From: Ecdyonurus torrentis | Taxonomy: Eukaryota > Arthropoda > Insecta > Ephemeroptera > Heptageniidae | Reading direction: 5' to 3' | DNA length: 64,000 bases | Assembly (NCBI GenBank): GCA_949318235.1 | Contig: OX439131.1 | Location: forward strand, 16,783,189 to 16,847,188 | Shown: one piece after another, positions 1-13,033 of the stretch | Layout: every line of letters begins with the position of its first letter | How positions within the stretch are numbered: position 1 is the first letter of the stretch | The notes under the pieces: generated by a model | Database searches by the model: none | Told to the model about the DNA's origin: nothing | What the model saw: only the letters and a program-made list of their open reading frames with translations | Made by a program: the position numbers and the translations under genes

Positions 1-80
1 ACTTGTCATGACATTTGATGTAAGAAAACAGCAAGTAACTTATATAATAAAAATAACTTAAACTTAAACAAGGAGAAAAA

Positions 81-2252
81 TCAGTGCTTTGATACACCAT
101 TGGACACACTGCTATGGACCATCAAATCAATCTCAGCCCAGAACTCTTGCAGGCCACGGAATAACTAAAACATAGGTAAAGAAATATTAGATAAGCTATG
201 ATACATAAATGATGAACACTTAATGTAAATTATTGAGAAAAAATATATTACAATATGCATATCAAGTAGGGTGACTTTGGCCAAAATTTCAAAATTATTA
301 TCCCGCCTAACTACAGCTCACAAAACTTGGAAGCAAAAACTAAAGTGAAGCTTGATTTTGGTTCTATCTTTTAAATTTTGTTTCACGTTTTAACAATTGA
401 GCTTTGAATAAATAATTTTTGAAAATTTGGTTGAAGCCACCCCACTTGACAGTAATATTTCTAATTCTGTATATTAGATCATACCAATTGACAACACAAG
501 GGGATTAAAAGAGAAATTATATATCATAATATTTGAAGCTAAAGTTATAGATTTGCCAAGTTAAGAAAGTCCCAGGTAAAACAAGCAACCTGTCACCCAG
601 GTTCAAAATAAACAAATTGGATGGGGAACGAAATATCAGGCGATGAAAGGTGTCATAATCTATCGGATGCTACTAGGATGACAGGTTCTTGAGTTTTTCT
701 TAGAATTTTAAGGAGAGCAGCTCATTCCCACAAATAAGCCTTCAGTATCATTCACATGACGCGTAAATTTGACGCGCGTCGACGGATAAACAAAGTTGCA
801 ACAATATAAACAAACGGACTCTTTCACATGGTTTTAAAACTGACGCGTGCTGACGCGTCCTGACGCGCAAAGCTGGCATCTCCCAGCTTTTGACGCGTCA
901 GTACGCATCAAAATGACGGATGCATGTGAACGGTCCCATTTGTTTACAATAGCGCAGCTCGACGCGTCAGTTTTCTGCGCATGCGCAGTATGCTTTCTCA
1001 TTGCTCTCATGTGAAATAGGCAAATTCTTGAACCCAGCAGTTTGCGTCAGTATCCGTCGACGCGCGTCAAATTTACGCGTCATGTGAATGATACTTTCCT
1101 GCATAACGAAGGGTGTGAAAGGCAGTGTTTTGTGGTGACTACAACCAATCAAAATCAAGGTAATTAGGGGAAACAATCATATATAGTGCTACAAAGCAAT
1201 GCTATAGCCTATAACAGGTGATCTGATTGGTTCCCTTAATTTCCACACTTTTGAATGAGTGATTATGTTTACTCTAAAAAAACAGAAAAGGAAGTGCCAG
1301 AAAAGGAAACCATGTGATGGTAAAAGTGGGAGAAAAGTTGGTGCTAGCAGCAAGCTAGGCCTGAGGTACCTCCCACTTTTACCGTCACGTAGTTTCCTCT
1401 TCCGGCACTTCCTTTTCCGCATTTTGAGTAAACATAAGCGGCCATTGTCATGCAAAGCTGCCTGCAAACATAGACAACTCTCTCACTTTTTGTTATGCAG
1501 GAAGCCTAAATTTGTGAGATCACTCTTCTCTATCGTTAAAACTCTCAAGTTTTTCCTACCAACACCTGAGTATTTCTTATATTATTCAGAACATAGTAGC
1601 TAATTATACTTAAGTTCCCATTATATTATAATTAATCAAGTATTATTAATATATTACATTATAATAATATAAAAATGAGGAAAAAACATGTTGTGTTTGA
1701 TATATTAGATGTTAAAAGAATTAAAAATTAAAATAATGATAGTAAAATAGTAGGAGAGCGAGATTTAAGCACAATGAATTGAAAATTATAAAATGTAAAG
1801 ATTCTTTACTTATATAATTAATTGGGACTAGGGATCAAATAATGTTCTAGCATAGGCTAGTGCTAGATATTTTTTGCTAGATTAAAAAAAAGGGGGTTGT
1901 TTTTTTTTTTTTGCCATTTTTAGCAAAATGTGTATCTCGTTATTTGTTGCGCGTCGCGCGTAGCAAAATGTGTAGGCTGACCATATTATTTAGATGCAAA
2001 ATCGGGACACTTTGACCGTATCAGAGAGGCAACTTGGGACGCGGGGGTGGGGGCCCCGCCGGAGGTGAAAATTTTTCTTAAAAGGGGGCGTGGTCCCCGA
2101 TTTTTAAGTGTATTTTGATCGATTTTCAAATGGCCATTATTGAAAAAAATTCTAAAAATTAATTGTTCTATAGAAAACAATTAAACAATTAATTCCACTT
2201 TTTTTTTTTGTCACCATAAAGTTTAAATATTTTTCTTTTTTGCTTCAAAAAC

Positions 2253-2285
<33 letters not shown>

Positions 2286-2871
2286 TCAAGCTCCGAAAAT
2301 TGTAATTTCAATTAATAATTATTGCATTAATTTTTTTTGATTGTATTACCAACCATTATTAGTTATTACATTACCCAGCAAATAATTGGTTTAGCAAAGA
2401 AAAGAAAGAAGAAAAAAAAAAAAAAAAAAAAAAAAAAAACGGAAAATTTCTTTGAAGAGAAGAAAAACGATTACAGAATGGCACTTTAATTTTAATTTAT
2501 CTTGCAAAATATTTTATAAAATATTTTGCATTTTTAGCTATTAATTAAATAATTATTAATAAATCACGACATTTTTATATTAAAATAAATCATATGTGTG
2601 TGTGTTTTATAAATTTTTTTAATTTAATTTTTATTTTTTCTCTTGCTTTGTATTTTTTCCCTTCAGAAGAAATCGGGACATTTCAATTTTTAGCCGGGAC
2701 AAGGGGTCAAAATCGGGATTGTCCCGGGAAAATCGGGACGTCTGGTCAGCCTAAAAATGTGTATCTCGTTTTTTATCACTCTAAGCAAAATGTGCAAGTC
2801 ATTTCTGAACATTTTGTAGATGGCGCTCGACTTACATGCTACTATTCACTTAAAACTACTATTTTCTATCA

Positions 2872-2934
<63 letters not shown>

Positions 2935-5900
2935 CCTATATAAACACTAACATTTTACTACTCATCAATATGATTCTCACCTTATCGATCCAATCAGTGT
3001 TTAACACAAACTGAAGCAAGTCACTTGTCTCCATATTGGGGTCATCTGTTTGTGCTTCTTGAACTTTGACTGCACTCATCTTGTAATAATTGAGCTTGAG
3101 GTGCACTAGCTTGCTGTAAATCTCTACTTGGTCTTCACACTTCTTGCATGCATAGAACTCCTGTAACATTAATATTTTATTAGTAAAAAATGTATGGGGG
3201 GGTCAAATCAATGACAAATAATGTCATGATCCAACATGCTCATTATCTCTGTACCAGTAAGATTTTAACCAGATTATATGACAATTCTTCACTATATGAT
3301 AATGCCCTTGCTGGTTTCCTCGATCCTTTCCTTTTAATTTCATGAAATCTATAAACTGATATGATTTATTTTCTTTATTACTATCACATTTCCAGAATTT
3401 TCTTTGTTACAATGTAAGAAAGTTTACTGTACCCTCTGTGAAGGCAGCAACTGTGCATCAATCAAGGACAAGGTGGTATTGTCGTAAGGATCTCCCTTGA
3501 GCACAACTCGCAAAGAAGCTACCTCAGAGTTGCAGGCTACACAAGTACCTCGCTGAGAAGTGACAGGGACTGTACTGTAGGCTGGCCACAATCTCACCAA
3601 TTCCTGTTGAAGATGTTTACTTTAGTGTTAGTAATTCAAATGGAACAACTACAAAAAATATAACCTATATATCAGTGGCGTTCGGTGCCTATTTTTAGAA
3701 TTCAAATGATTATAGCGCCGAATTTTATGGATAGATTTTTTAGAAATTTTGGAATTTTGTAGTCAAAAAGTCAAAATTATGAACACTATTTTTTGTTTTT
3801 TTTTTTATTTTGAAGTTAAAGGTCCCAAAGGGCCCCTTAAACAGAAAAATTGAGTTAATTTTTTACTCTTCTGATCAGAAAGGACACTGAAAATTAAAAA
3901 ATCTAAAAATAACTAAATTTCAGGATAAAAGAGTTTTGATTAAAGCGCAAAACCCCAAAATTGGTCTTGATTTGTTATGTGGGTCTAATTAGGGACACTT
4001 CAAAGTCAAAATATTTTTAAATTGAAACAAAAATTACAAATTCAGCTAGAAAAACGAAAACTATAAATTTTGTATTTTTTGGGGTGTCAATTTCAAAAAT
4101 CACATTTTGGGCTTCCCAATTCTCCCCAAAAGGGCCCAAAGGGGCCCTATTTTTTTCAAAAAGCAAGATATCAAAAATCTAACTGCAGAAATCGATTTGT
4201 AATGGCCAAAAACATAGGAATCAATATATTACACACCAAAATCGGCAAAACTCTTGAAAAAATATTTTTGGGGCCCTCCTCAGGTCATGCAATGTGCATG
4301 ACCTGAGGAGGGCCCCAAAAATATTTTTTCAAGAGTTTTGCCGATTTTGGTGTGTAATATATTGATTCCTATGTTTTTGGCCATTACAAATCGATTTCTG
4401 CAGTTAGATTTTTGATATCTTGCTTTTTGAAAAAAATAGGGCCCCTTTGGGCCCTTTTGGGGAGAATTGGGAAGCCCAAAATGTGATTTTTGAAATTGAC
4501 ACCCCAAAAAATACAAAATTTATAGTTTTCGTTTTTCTAGCTGAATTTTTAATTTTTGTTTCAATTTAAAAATATTTTGACTTCGAAGTGTCCCTAATTA
4601 GACCCACATAACAAATCAAGACCAATTTTGCGGTTTTGCGCTTTAATCAAAACTCTTTTATCCTGAAATTTAGTTCTTATTCGATTTTTTAATTTTCAGT
4701 GTCCTTTCTGATCAGAAGAGTAAAAAATTACCTCAATTTTTCTATTTAAGGGGCCCTTTGGGACCTTTAACTTCCAATTACAAAAAAATAAAAAATAGTG
4801 TTCATAATTTTGACTTTCTGACTACAAAATTCCAAAATTTCTAAAAAATCGATCGTTAAAATTCGGCGCTATAATTATTTGAATTCTAAAAATAGGCACC
4901 GAACGCCACTGCTATATATATATTAAACTGTTAGTTATGATAAAAGTACCTAAAAATACTAACCTCAGTATTACTTTTAAGATTGAGAAGGTTTCTCAGC
5001 TGCTGTCTTTTCTTCTCAATCACATCATCAATTCTTCTTAAGTTGTTCACAAAATATTCATCTGAGAAAAAAATATATAAATGTTAGTAATAATAATACT
5101 GTAATTTGTATAGTAATTTGCATAATTTGCATAATTTGTATAGTAATCTGCTACAACTAAAACCAACACTGCCTTACCATTTTCACTAATGATGACAGAG
5201 AGAAAGGTATTATCAAGCACTTGGGATACCAAAGTCTGCATGTAAGTACGGAATGGAGTCTCATATACTTGGGATTCCAACATGAAACGTCTTTTCAGTG
5301 CACTGTTGACATATATAAATAATTAGAAAACGATCAGATTTGAATCATAAGAATACTTACTCCTCTTTTTGTTTAGCATCATTTTGTGTTAGTTGTATGA
5401 TAGTTTCTTGTTTAGAGTTTTTGATAAACGTCACATCAGCAAGCTCGTAGCTACGAAAACTGTCAGGGGTCCAGCCAGAGTACTGCATACATAGATAATT
5501 AATAAATTTAATATGCTGACTGTATTATTTAAAAGAACAGTCTATATGATTTTATTATATAACTATAATTCATTATTTCTATTCCACATACACTTAAACA
5601 GATGTTATTACTAATTATTTCTAAGATTTTTTAACTTACCGTAGACACATTTTTGTATAAAACCTTGCCATCCTCCTCATATGGCTCAAATTTCTGAATG
5701 AGATTACGTCCATCAATTCTCCAGATATTTGGTTGCTCTAAATTTATTTCTGCCTTGGGAATGATGAATGCTCCAGACTGAAAGAGTATAGTTTTCTTTA
5801 AATTTTAATATATTATCTAAATATAAATTAAACTGAAAATTCTACCGTCATAGGTATGTCATACACTTAAAATCTAAGATATTGATGCAGATATAGAAAG

Positions 5901-7577
5901 CCTAAAACACTGCTAATAAAAAAAAAAAAAAAAAAAAAAAAAAAGGCCTGTAACATACATTATGGCTTTTAGATAATTTACTATTTTATACCACTAAAAT
6001 TTGGTAGACTGCTATATTATGCTAAAATGCAGCATAAAATATCCTGTTTCCTAATAATTTACATTTCTTTTTCCCATGAATTTACCCATGTTAACATATT
6101 GAAACAAAAACCAAAATGTAATTTCAGTTAAGGAAAAATTGACCCTGCGATACTTGTTCGATTCATTTTTTTTATTATTATTTTTTGAAAGAAGAAATGC
6201 ATAGAATTGGAAATTAAGGAGTATTAAGAGCTGCAATTGTTGTAATTGGAACAGTTAATATGCATTCTAATAGTTTGTTTCTTTGTAAAAGTTCTTGATT
6301 GTGTGTTGTGATCCCACATTATCTAAATCCATGATATTATAAACCCACAATTAAATCTGAATAAACTTGATTCCCAATAAATTATAACATGATTAATTAC
6401 TTTGAATTATTGTTAATGTTATATTATTTTCCAGTCTATACACCTACCACAAACTGTTTTTGATACTCTTCTGGTGGCATATTTTTTGGTGGAGCAACTT
6501 GTCTCTCAGGTGTAGGTTTTGTCACAACTGGTACTGTTGTAACTGACTTTGTTGTTGTTTGAACCGACTGTGTTTGAACCTGAACAGTTTTGTCTGGCTC
6601 TACAAATGATGAGTATCTCCTTCGATGTGGTTTCTTGGATTTACTCTCACTCTCTGAACCTGAGCTGACAGTAATATGACGTCCAATCATAGATTCCTCA
6701 TCAGAGGAGTCTCGAGCATACTGACTTTGACGACCTCGCTTTCTAGGAGTATCTCTCTTTGAAAGCCAATTTTTATTGCCACCATTCCCCTAGTTTAATA
6801 AAAGAAAAATACTAAAATCAGTTTAATTGAAAACTTTAATCAATTTAACTTTCATGAATTCTGCTGTTCCTGCAATCCCTAGCTTATGTCTTGTAGTCAA
6901 AAAACAAATGTACACAAAGGCTTTTTAAATAGAAATTTACTACTCTATTAAAATTAAAACTTCAAATATATATCAACTGGAATTAATCATAAAAAAAAAT
7001 CTCTACTTCAAATCTCTTTAACTAATTTTAGGCAAATTATTTCTTAAAAAATTAGCCAGGGATAGCAAAACCAGCAGAGTGAATCATTTACCACTCTAAG
7101 ATAAAGTATTCAGCCAAAACATTTTTAGTTTTAACAAAATGGAGTTGCAGAATTACCTCAAAGCACATTAAAAATAGATATTAAAATAGATGAAACTATG
7201 ATTTAGCCATGCAACATTTTGAAATTTCCACTGGTCCTTCTATCCCAACTGTTCATTTTTTGTTTATTATTATTACTATATTTATTATTTTATTTATTTA
7301 CCTAATTTGCTGAAAAAAGATAACATCACAGACACTTAAGGATATTTAAATATGATTTTCAAACTAACAGTAAGAACATAACAAATAAATAAAGATATCA
7401 AATATACATCTATAATTTGTTTATTTTTTATTCATTGCTTGTTATATTAATACACAATACATTTCACATTTTCATTTTTTGTGTTTTTCTACTTAATTTA
7501 ACCAGAACAGGTGTATGTTGTTTTTAAAGAATAATTTAATCATTTGCATTTGAGGGATAAGTAATAAAAAGGGGAAG

Positions 7578-7608
<31 letters not shown>

Positions 7609-8359
7609 CGAAGAAGATAGAAATGTAACATATCTTACGAAATTAAAACATTTCAAGATAAAAGAAGTAATGGACAATAAAAAAATGCTCATGGCTAATA
7701 AAACATCCCAGGGAAAAAAATGAATTGATACCACCATATCATATAACAGACTTTGACTCTATAAATAGATTTTATAACATTACAACAAGAATTTGACACA
7801 ACCACAAATTATATATATATTTTTTTTTAACATTATGGTGGTTTTCAATTAAAGTAAGGACAGGTAAAGGAAGGAATTGAGGAAAGGTATTAATTAACAA
7901 TTACTTTTGAGATACAGTAACAATCGTGTTAATAAAAAAATGTTAATAATAATAATATCTCTTCTAATCTACTGAAAAATTTACAATATCAATTTATATT
8001 ATTACATTATTTTTCTTGTATTTTATCACTCCTCACTTGATAAATTTCTAATAGCTTTTATACATATTTATATAATAATAAATTTTAGTGAGGGTATTTT
8101 TTTTATTTTTTTTTATTATGAATGTATTTAATTTATCCAAGATTTAAACTACGATATTTTCAATGCTAATAATATACAAAGTAATTACAATGTTATGTAA
8201 AATGTTTTTGTTTTATTTCTTTATTTTATGAATGTGCTTTGACATATTTTTAGCTGCAACTCCTGACTCTGTCCATAAATTTTTTAAACTCTTTCAATAT
8301 TCATTTTACCTTTCTTTATTTACAAGACAAAAAATATATATCTTAATCATATGGCTTTG

Positions 8360-8392
<33 letters not shown>

Positions 8393-11300
8393 TTTAGCTT
8401 ATATTTAAGTTGGCAACAAAACAATTTATATCTTTGGCAAAGTAATAACTGGGACAGAGCAAAAATTTTCATACAGATACATACAAAACAAATTTCTTAC
8501 GTTATGACAATTATTATTGTGAATAAAGTTTTACGGAAACTTCTAGGGAATAACTAGAATAGGCTTGGCACAACAATCAAAATAATGCATTTGAAGAGGG
8601 GGAAAAAAAATAATAAAAGCACAAATTTTAAAGTACAGAGAGCATTAATTACAGTAAATCAAAGAATATGATAAGTATGTATGTAAAATAAGGAGGAACT
8701 AGCAAAATAAATAGCGTTCTATAAATACAATGCTAGAATTTATGAAGAGAATAATAAAAGATGTTTTGACAATAAATACCTTTTAAAAGTTATTATACGG
8801 TCTATATTATATATTATATATTTATTTTTCTTTTCTTTTCTAAGGCACGAAGACTTGCAATATTGAAAAATATTTTAAACAAATCTATTTTATATTTGAT
8901 AGGCCGTATAAAATATATCATTTTAAATAATAATAATAATATATATTATATAAATATATATTAAAAAAATTATGCCAATTAAATATATTTGGGAAAAGAA
9001 AAAAAAGTTATACTGAGTAATACCAAAGTGGGGGGTTACTGACCTCAGCTAGTGGTGGTGTCCATGCAGGATCTGAATCTGAGTCAGGATATTTAGGTTC
9101 TTCATCATCAGAGAGCTCAGTTAGCTTGTTCCTCTCTATCGCTTCCTTGGCTTTACGACGAGCAGTCTTACGAGTGGGGGCTTCTGTAGAACAAACTGAT
9201 CAGCTCAGTCTCACCACAAAATTTACATGTCAGCAAACCCTGATCTATTATAAATTATACTTAATAATTATAACTCAAAATATAAAATTAAAATAAAAGT
9301 ATCAAAATATTCTTTTGCTTACATTTTGTACTGATAAAAGATTTATTCACTTGTCATTTTGAAATATTAAAATAAAAAAATTGCAAAGGGAAAGATGAAC
9401 TTATTACATTTTTCTTGTTTATTATTAATTTTTATATTATATATATTATGGTGTGTTATTTACAATTGAATATGAATTTAATATCGCATGGACCAGGGAT
9501 TGTCTCTAGATAAAGGATTTTGAGGGGGAGCCCAAAACATAGGAAGCCATGGATAAGTTGCTGTTGCTGTAGTAGTAGTAGGATTTGATGGATTTTGTGA
9601 AATTAACGCACCTTCAACAACATCTTCTGATGACGACGCACTGCGTTTGGGCCTTCCTCTACCTCTGTGCATTGTCGACATTGAACCACTGTAAGAATCC
9701 CTTACTCGAGCCTCTGCACGAGCACGAAGATCTGAGTCCATAAGAACTGAAGGCTCAAGAGAAACATCTTTAGTGTTCTTTTTCTCCTCCATTAAACAAC
9801 TAGCCATTTCTGATGGATGTTGATGTTGTCTCACTTGATTTTCTAACACAACTGACTGATCAGAATTAACTCTCTTAATAGAATCACAAGTATTCAAAGT
9901 CTGTGTTGTATTTGCAGAATTTGTGGTTGTCTGTTGATGTTGTATCATACCAGAATTAGAAACTGTTTGTTGAAATGAATGACATGGTTTGTTAGTATTC
10001 TGAATTGATGTAGTCATTTGAGGTTGAGATGGTACTACTTTTGTAATCTGATTTCTAGGTGTTGTAGTACTTGTCGTGGTCCCTGATTTTATATTCGTCG
10101 AATTAATTTTTCTCAACGGATCAGCTACTTTTGGCGATTTCCGACCTGCTCTTACGTTCACTGTTAATGGAGTTTCAGTTTCACCTCGTAAAAATTTCAG
10201 GTAACTGTCCATAAAACCTGAGGGGTCTTTTGATGATCCTGGTTTAGCCATTGTGGTGGTAGCTGGTGGAGCTGTAACAGTTTGAGAGGGATCTTCTAAG
10301 AAGCCAAGTTCCTCATCAACGGAAGGACCTGCAAGAGGAGGTTTTTCAGGTTGAGGTGGAGTAGGAGGGGAAGAGGTACAGGGACCTTGTTGCTGCATGG
10401 ATAAATGTAACGGGCCCATTTGATACATTGCATTCGGTGGGCACTGTGAATGGGCAGGCACTGGCTGCCCATGCATATGTGCTGGATTAAAGCCTAATCT
10501 TGGATGATAACCACCAAGAGGAGTATTTCTTGTCATGAAGTTTTCATGGTAAGATGGAAAATATCCGTTTTGAATAGGAGGATAACCACAGTTTTGTGCC
10601 TGTTTTACACCCTTATCACCACTCTTTCTTCTTTTAATTTTACGACCTCTCCTCCTATCATATTCATCAGCATCAGCTTCCGCTCGTGCTATTAATTCTT
10701 CATTACTAGGGCCAGCCAAGTCCTGCATATTAATAGTGGAAGCATGATCATACATGCTTTGTCTTTGTTCCGAGAGATTTGCATTCCCAGCTAACAACCC
10801 TTCATCTATTACATCCATATGCTCAGAACCAGAATAAGGAAACCTTGATGTAGCACTTGAATGAGATGACATATCTCTCACCCCCCTTGCAAGCTTCTCT
10901 TGCATTTCCCAATTCTGTTTCACATTATGTGCAAAATTCTGTCTATTATGAGCCACTTGTTTCACTTCAGATGGTGTTGAGTTACATTGAATTACTGAAG
11001 AATAAGCAGAGGATTGTTGAGAGGAAGCTGAGGGTTTGGAATAAACACAAGATTGTGCTTCATGTAAGGGTGATGGTGCAGACATAGGACTGTTATAAAT
11101 AGGATAAGCTGGGCTGGGCGTATGGCTTAAAGGACTTGTCTGTGTTGGACTGGGTCTACCAAGTCCCGAGGAACTACTACTACCACCATTCTGAGTGTGA
11201 CAATGCTGAGGCTCAGAATCTGAGTAAGGCGACAATGCAATAGAATCTGGTGTACTCCTCTGATATTCTGAGGCATGGGAAATAGGACCACTTGGTCCTG

Positions 11301-12687
11301 GAGCATCAGGACTTGGATAATTACGAAACTGATTTAAGTGTGCTGCCACAGGTGGTGGAAATGTTGATCTCTGGTGTGCCTGAGGAATGTTGGGAGGCTT
11401 AGAAGCAGCTGCAACTGCAGCAGCAGCAGCGGCGGCAGCTGCTGCCACAGCTGATGAAGAAGAGAAATTATGATTGGCATCGAGTCCATAGCGTGGAGAT
11501 GACTGACTAGACTCGTGAGGCACTGAGCTGTTGACTGATGCATCCAAAGGTCCAGATGAAAATATTTTTGTCTGAGCTTTAGTAGGGATATGTGAAATAG
11601 TCGTGTTTGTTTTAGGATTAAAAACTGTAGTCCTAGGTGCTGTTTTCTCTTGCATCATTGGTGCAGGAACAGAAGATGGCCTGTGTTGTGGAACAAATGG
11701 TAAGTTAGGTGGTACCTGATGATGACTTGGTCGAGAAACAATGCAAGATTGGGATGACTGTTGTTGGTGGGCATTAGCTGCAGATGATGCGATTGCAGCT
11801 GCTGCTGCCCGAGATGCAAAGTTTGCAACAGCCTGCACTTTTTGTGCATGACTAGGAGCAAAAGTTGTGGATGGTGGTGGAGGTAATGATGCACACTCTC
11901 TTGTGCTAGTGGGGGTAACTTGAGAGAATGCACCTTGCCAAGATGCTGAAGTTGTTGTTGGCTTACTATCATGAGATGTAGATTTTTGTACCTTTTTAGA
12001 ATTTTCATAATTTGCAGAGTTTGCACTGTTTCTAAAATCTGCAGCAGCAGCAGATAATTGTGAATTTGTATATCCATGCGCAAAAGGAGGGGAGAGGTGT
12101 GCACTAAATGTATTTTCATATGGAGCAGAAGGACCATCAGTAAAAATATGTCCTTTTTTCCCATCTGAACTTGACGATTTTGAATTTCCTGAAACACTTT
12201 CGTGTGGGAGAACACCAAATGGGCTGCCAAGGGAATTATTGGCTGCTGCTGCTTGTGACCAGTTTAACGGTGAAGTTTGTTCATATAAAGCTGCTGCTGT
12301 ACTTGTAGCAACAGATTGATGCATATAGTTATCACGTAAAGCAGCAGTGAGTTCATTATCTCCTGGTTTCACTAATGACTGTCTATGATGAGCAGCAGCC
12401 ACATTTAAAGCCCCATATTGTGATTTTTGTGCGGTATGATGGAATAGAGAGGAGAAGACAGGTTCATAATTTGATGAGAGGAACGAAGCTGAATTAGCCG
12501 CAGCTGCTACTGCAGCAGGAGACATTCCTGCCAGTAGCAATTGAGAAGCTCCAGGTTGCGAGCCCATGGCTTGGAAATCAGCCACAGCTCGCTGTCCTGC
12601 AGCAGTTGCAAATGTGCCTGGGGCTGAGGCAACACCAGATGCAGACAGCCCATTGTAAGTATAAGGGGACCATGGTCCGGGATCCAT
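81..12687 (-). CDS. QSER1/PRR12-like nuclear protein with AT-hook and C-terminal DUF4211-type domain (10 coding exons)
   Basis: Coding exons on the minus strand, in transcript order: 12687-9612, 9183-9044, 6789-6448, 5777-5640, 5482-5361, 5302-5178, 5061-4964, 3603-3433, 3160-2981, 164-81. Every junction has GT/AG and matching phase; the total is 1491 residues plus TGA. Residues 1-1025 are low-complexity Ser/Gln/Ala/Pro/His, including a run of alanines (DNA 11404-11454). An AT-hook (RGRGRPKR) lies at residues 1008-1015 and further basic acidic-flanked patches follow. Residues about 1187-1491 form a conserved domain with WRIDGRNLIQKFEPYEEDGK, then TPFRTYMQTLVSQVLD, and two CxxC knuckles (1368/1371 and 1409/1412). 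I recognise this as the C-terminal domain shared by QSER1, PRR12 and CCDC82; length, low-complexity N-terminus and AT-hook favour QSER1/PRR12. The long frame of exon 1 runs on to 9478, but GAAG|GTGCGT at 9612 joins in phase to 9183. The last exon sits 2.8 kb away across a transposon-filled intron. Its family role (chromatin or DNA-methylation control) is inferred. Confidence 0.82.
744..1095. mobile_element. Palindromic MITE rich in GACGCGTC motifs
   Basis: The ends are about 45-bp inverted repeats (AGTATCATTCACATGACGCG at 744 and its complement ending at 1095). The interior repeats GACGCGTC and CpG steps several times, unlike the AT-rich surroundings, and contains the palindrome TGCGCATGCGCA at 976-987. 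No coding capacity. Confidence 0.75.
1263..1438. mobile_element. Small foldback element
   Basis: About 65-bp arms (from GTTTACTC at the left to GAGTAAAC at the right) are inverted copies around a short spacer near 1340-1366. Short open frames on both strands arise only from the repeat. Confidence 0.65.
1975..2751. mobile_element. Non-autonomous DNA transposon with TA flanks
   Basis: It begins GGCTGACCA and ends TGGTCAGCC, with TA on both sides (1973-1974 and 2752-2753). Near the ends are copies of CGGGAC and AATCGGGA. The flanking host DNA resumes as AAAATGTGTATCTCG-like sequence on both sides. The interior is poly-A/poly-T rich with no transposase. A TA target suggests a Tc1/mariner-type mobiliser, by inference. 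Confidence 0.6.
2876..2932. repeat. (AT)n microsatellite
   Basis: Uninterrupted AT dinucleotide run of roughly 55 bp in the last intron of the QSER1/PRR12-like gene. Confidence 0.95.
3673..4911. mobile_element. hAT-like foldback element, about 1.24 kb, almost entirely one inverted repeat
   Basis: Starts CAGTGGCGTTCGG and ends CCGAACGCCACTG, flanked by a perfect 8-bp duplication CTATATAT (3665-3672 and 4912-4919). The two arms, each about 600 bp, are near-identical inverted copies meeting around 4285-4292. Identical 78-codon frames on opposite strands are a by-product of the palindrome. It lies in the intron between exons 4964-5061 and 3433-3603 of the QSER1/PRR12-like gene. Confidence 0.9.
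7200..9040. other. AT-rich intron sequence without recognised features
   Basis: Part of the intron between coding exons 9183-9044 and 6789-6448. Apart from poly-A tracts at about 7578-7605 and 8360-8388 I see no gene, RNA or clear transposon. Confidence 0.5.
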
Positions 12688-12968
12688 TTCACTTTAAACT
12701 ACCACAAACCATTAATCCTCCCGTTCACTACGTCCACATACACAATCATATACATATAAAATTTTATATACAAGTTATTAGGACTTAATAGTAATAAATA
12801 CTAATAACAATAATATACACTTTGTCACATTCCAAGTAGCAGTTCAAAATGTTATTTTATATAACTTGCACAAACAAAATGTACGTTGATTAGAGAAAGC
12901 TGCCGACTCTTCTTTTGGAAGTCACAAGAAGAGGTGATTCTCACCAAGAGTCAATCAGCCAAGCTCAC
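12688..12968 (-). other. 5' UTR part of second exon of the QSER1/PRR12-like gene
   Basis: A pyrimidine-rich acceptor (ttcttcctttcag) ends at 12969, and the exon continues to the start codon at 12687. The leader has an in-frame TGA early on when joined to the upstream exon at 16828, so the main protein starts at MDPGPW. Confidence 0.55.
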
Positions 12969-13033
12969 CTGAAAGGAAGAAATAGGGTGTTTATTTTGTT
13001 TTCATAACAGAAACTGTCTAATATTGAGCATTA

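Larger units (their letters stand above)
165..2980 (-). other. Last intron of the QSER1/PRR12-like gene, filled with small transposons
   Basis: Donor AAG|GTGAGAA at 2981 and acceptor ttttag ending at 165. The intron holds two palindromic MITEs (744-1095, 1263-1438), a TA-flanked element (1975-2751) and an AT microsatellite (about 2876-2932). No other coding sequence is seen in it. Confidence 0.6.

Noticed and set aside
1189..1603. Overlapping frames on both strands
   Set aside because: Lie in the 1263-1438 foldback; composition and symmetry explain them.
4070..4516. Two identical 78-codon frames on opposite strands
   Set aside because: Produced by the perfect palindrome of the 3673-4911 element; no protein similarity.
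9478..9611. Extension of the long exon frame to a stop at 9478
   Set aside because: A strong donor at 9612 joins in phase to exon 9183-9044, which continues the conserved domain; the tail is intronic read-through (an alternative isoform cannot be excluded).
10504..12788. Frames antisense or out of frame within the QSER1/PRR12-like long exon
   Set aside because: Shadows of a repetitive coding exon.
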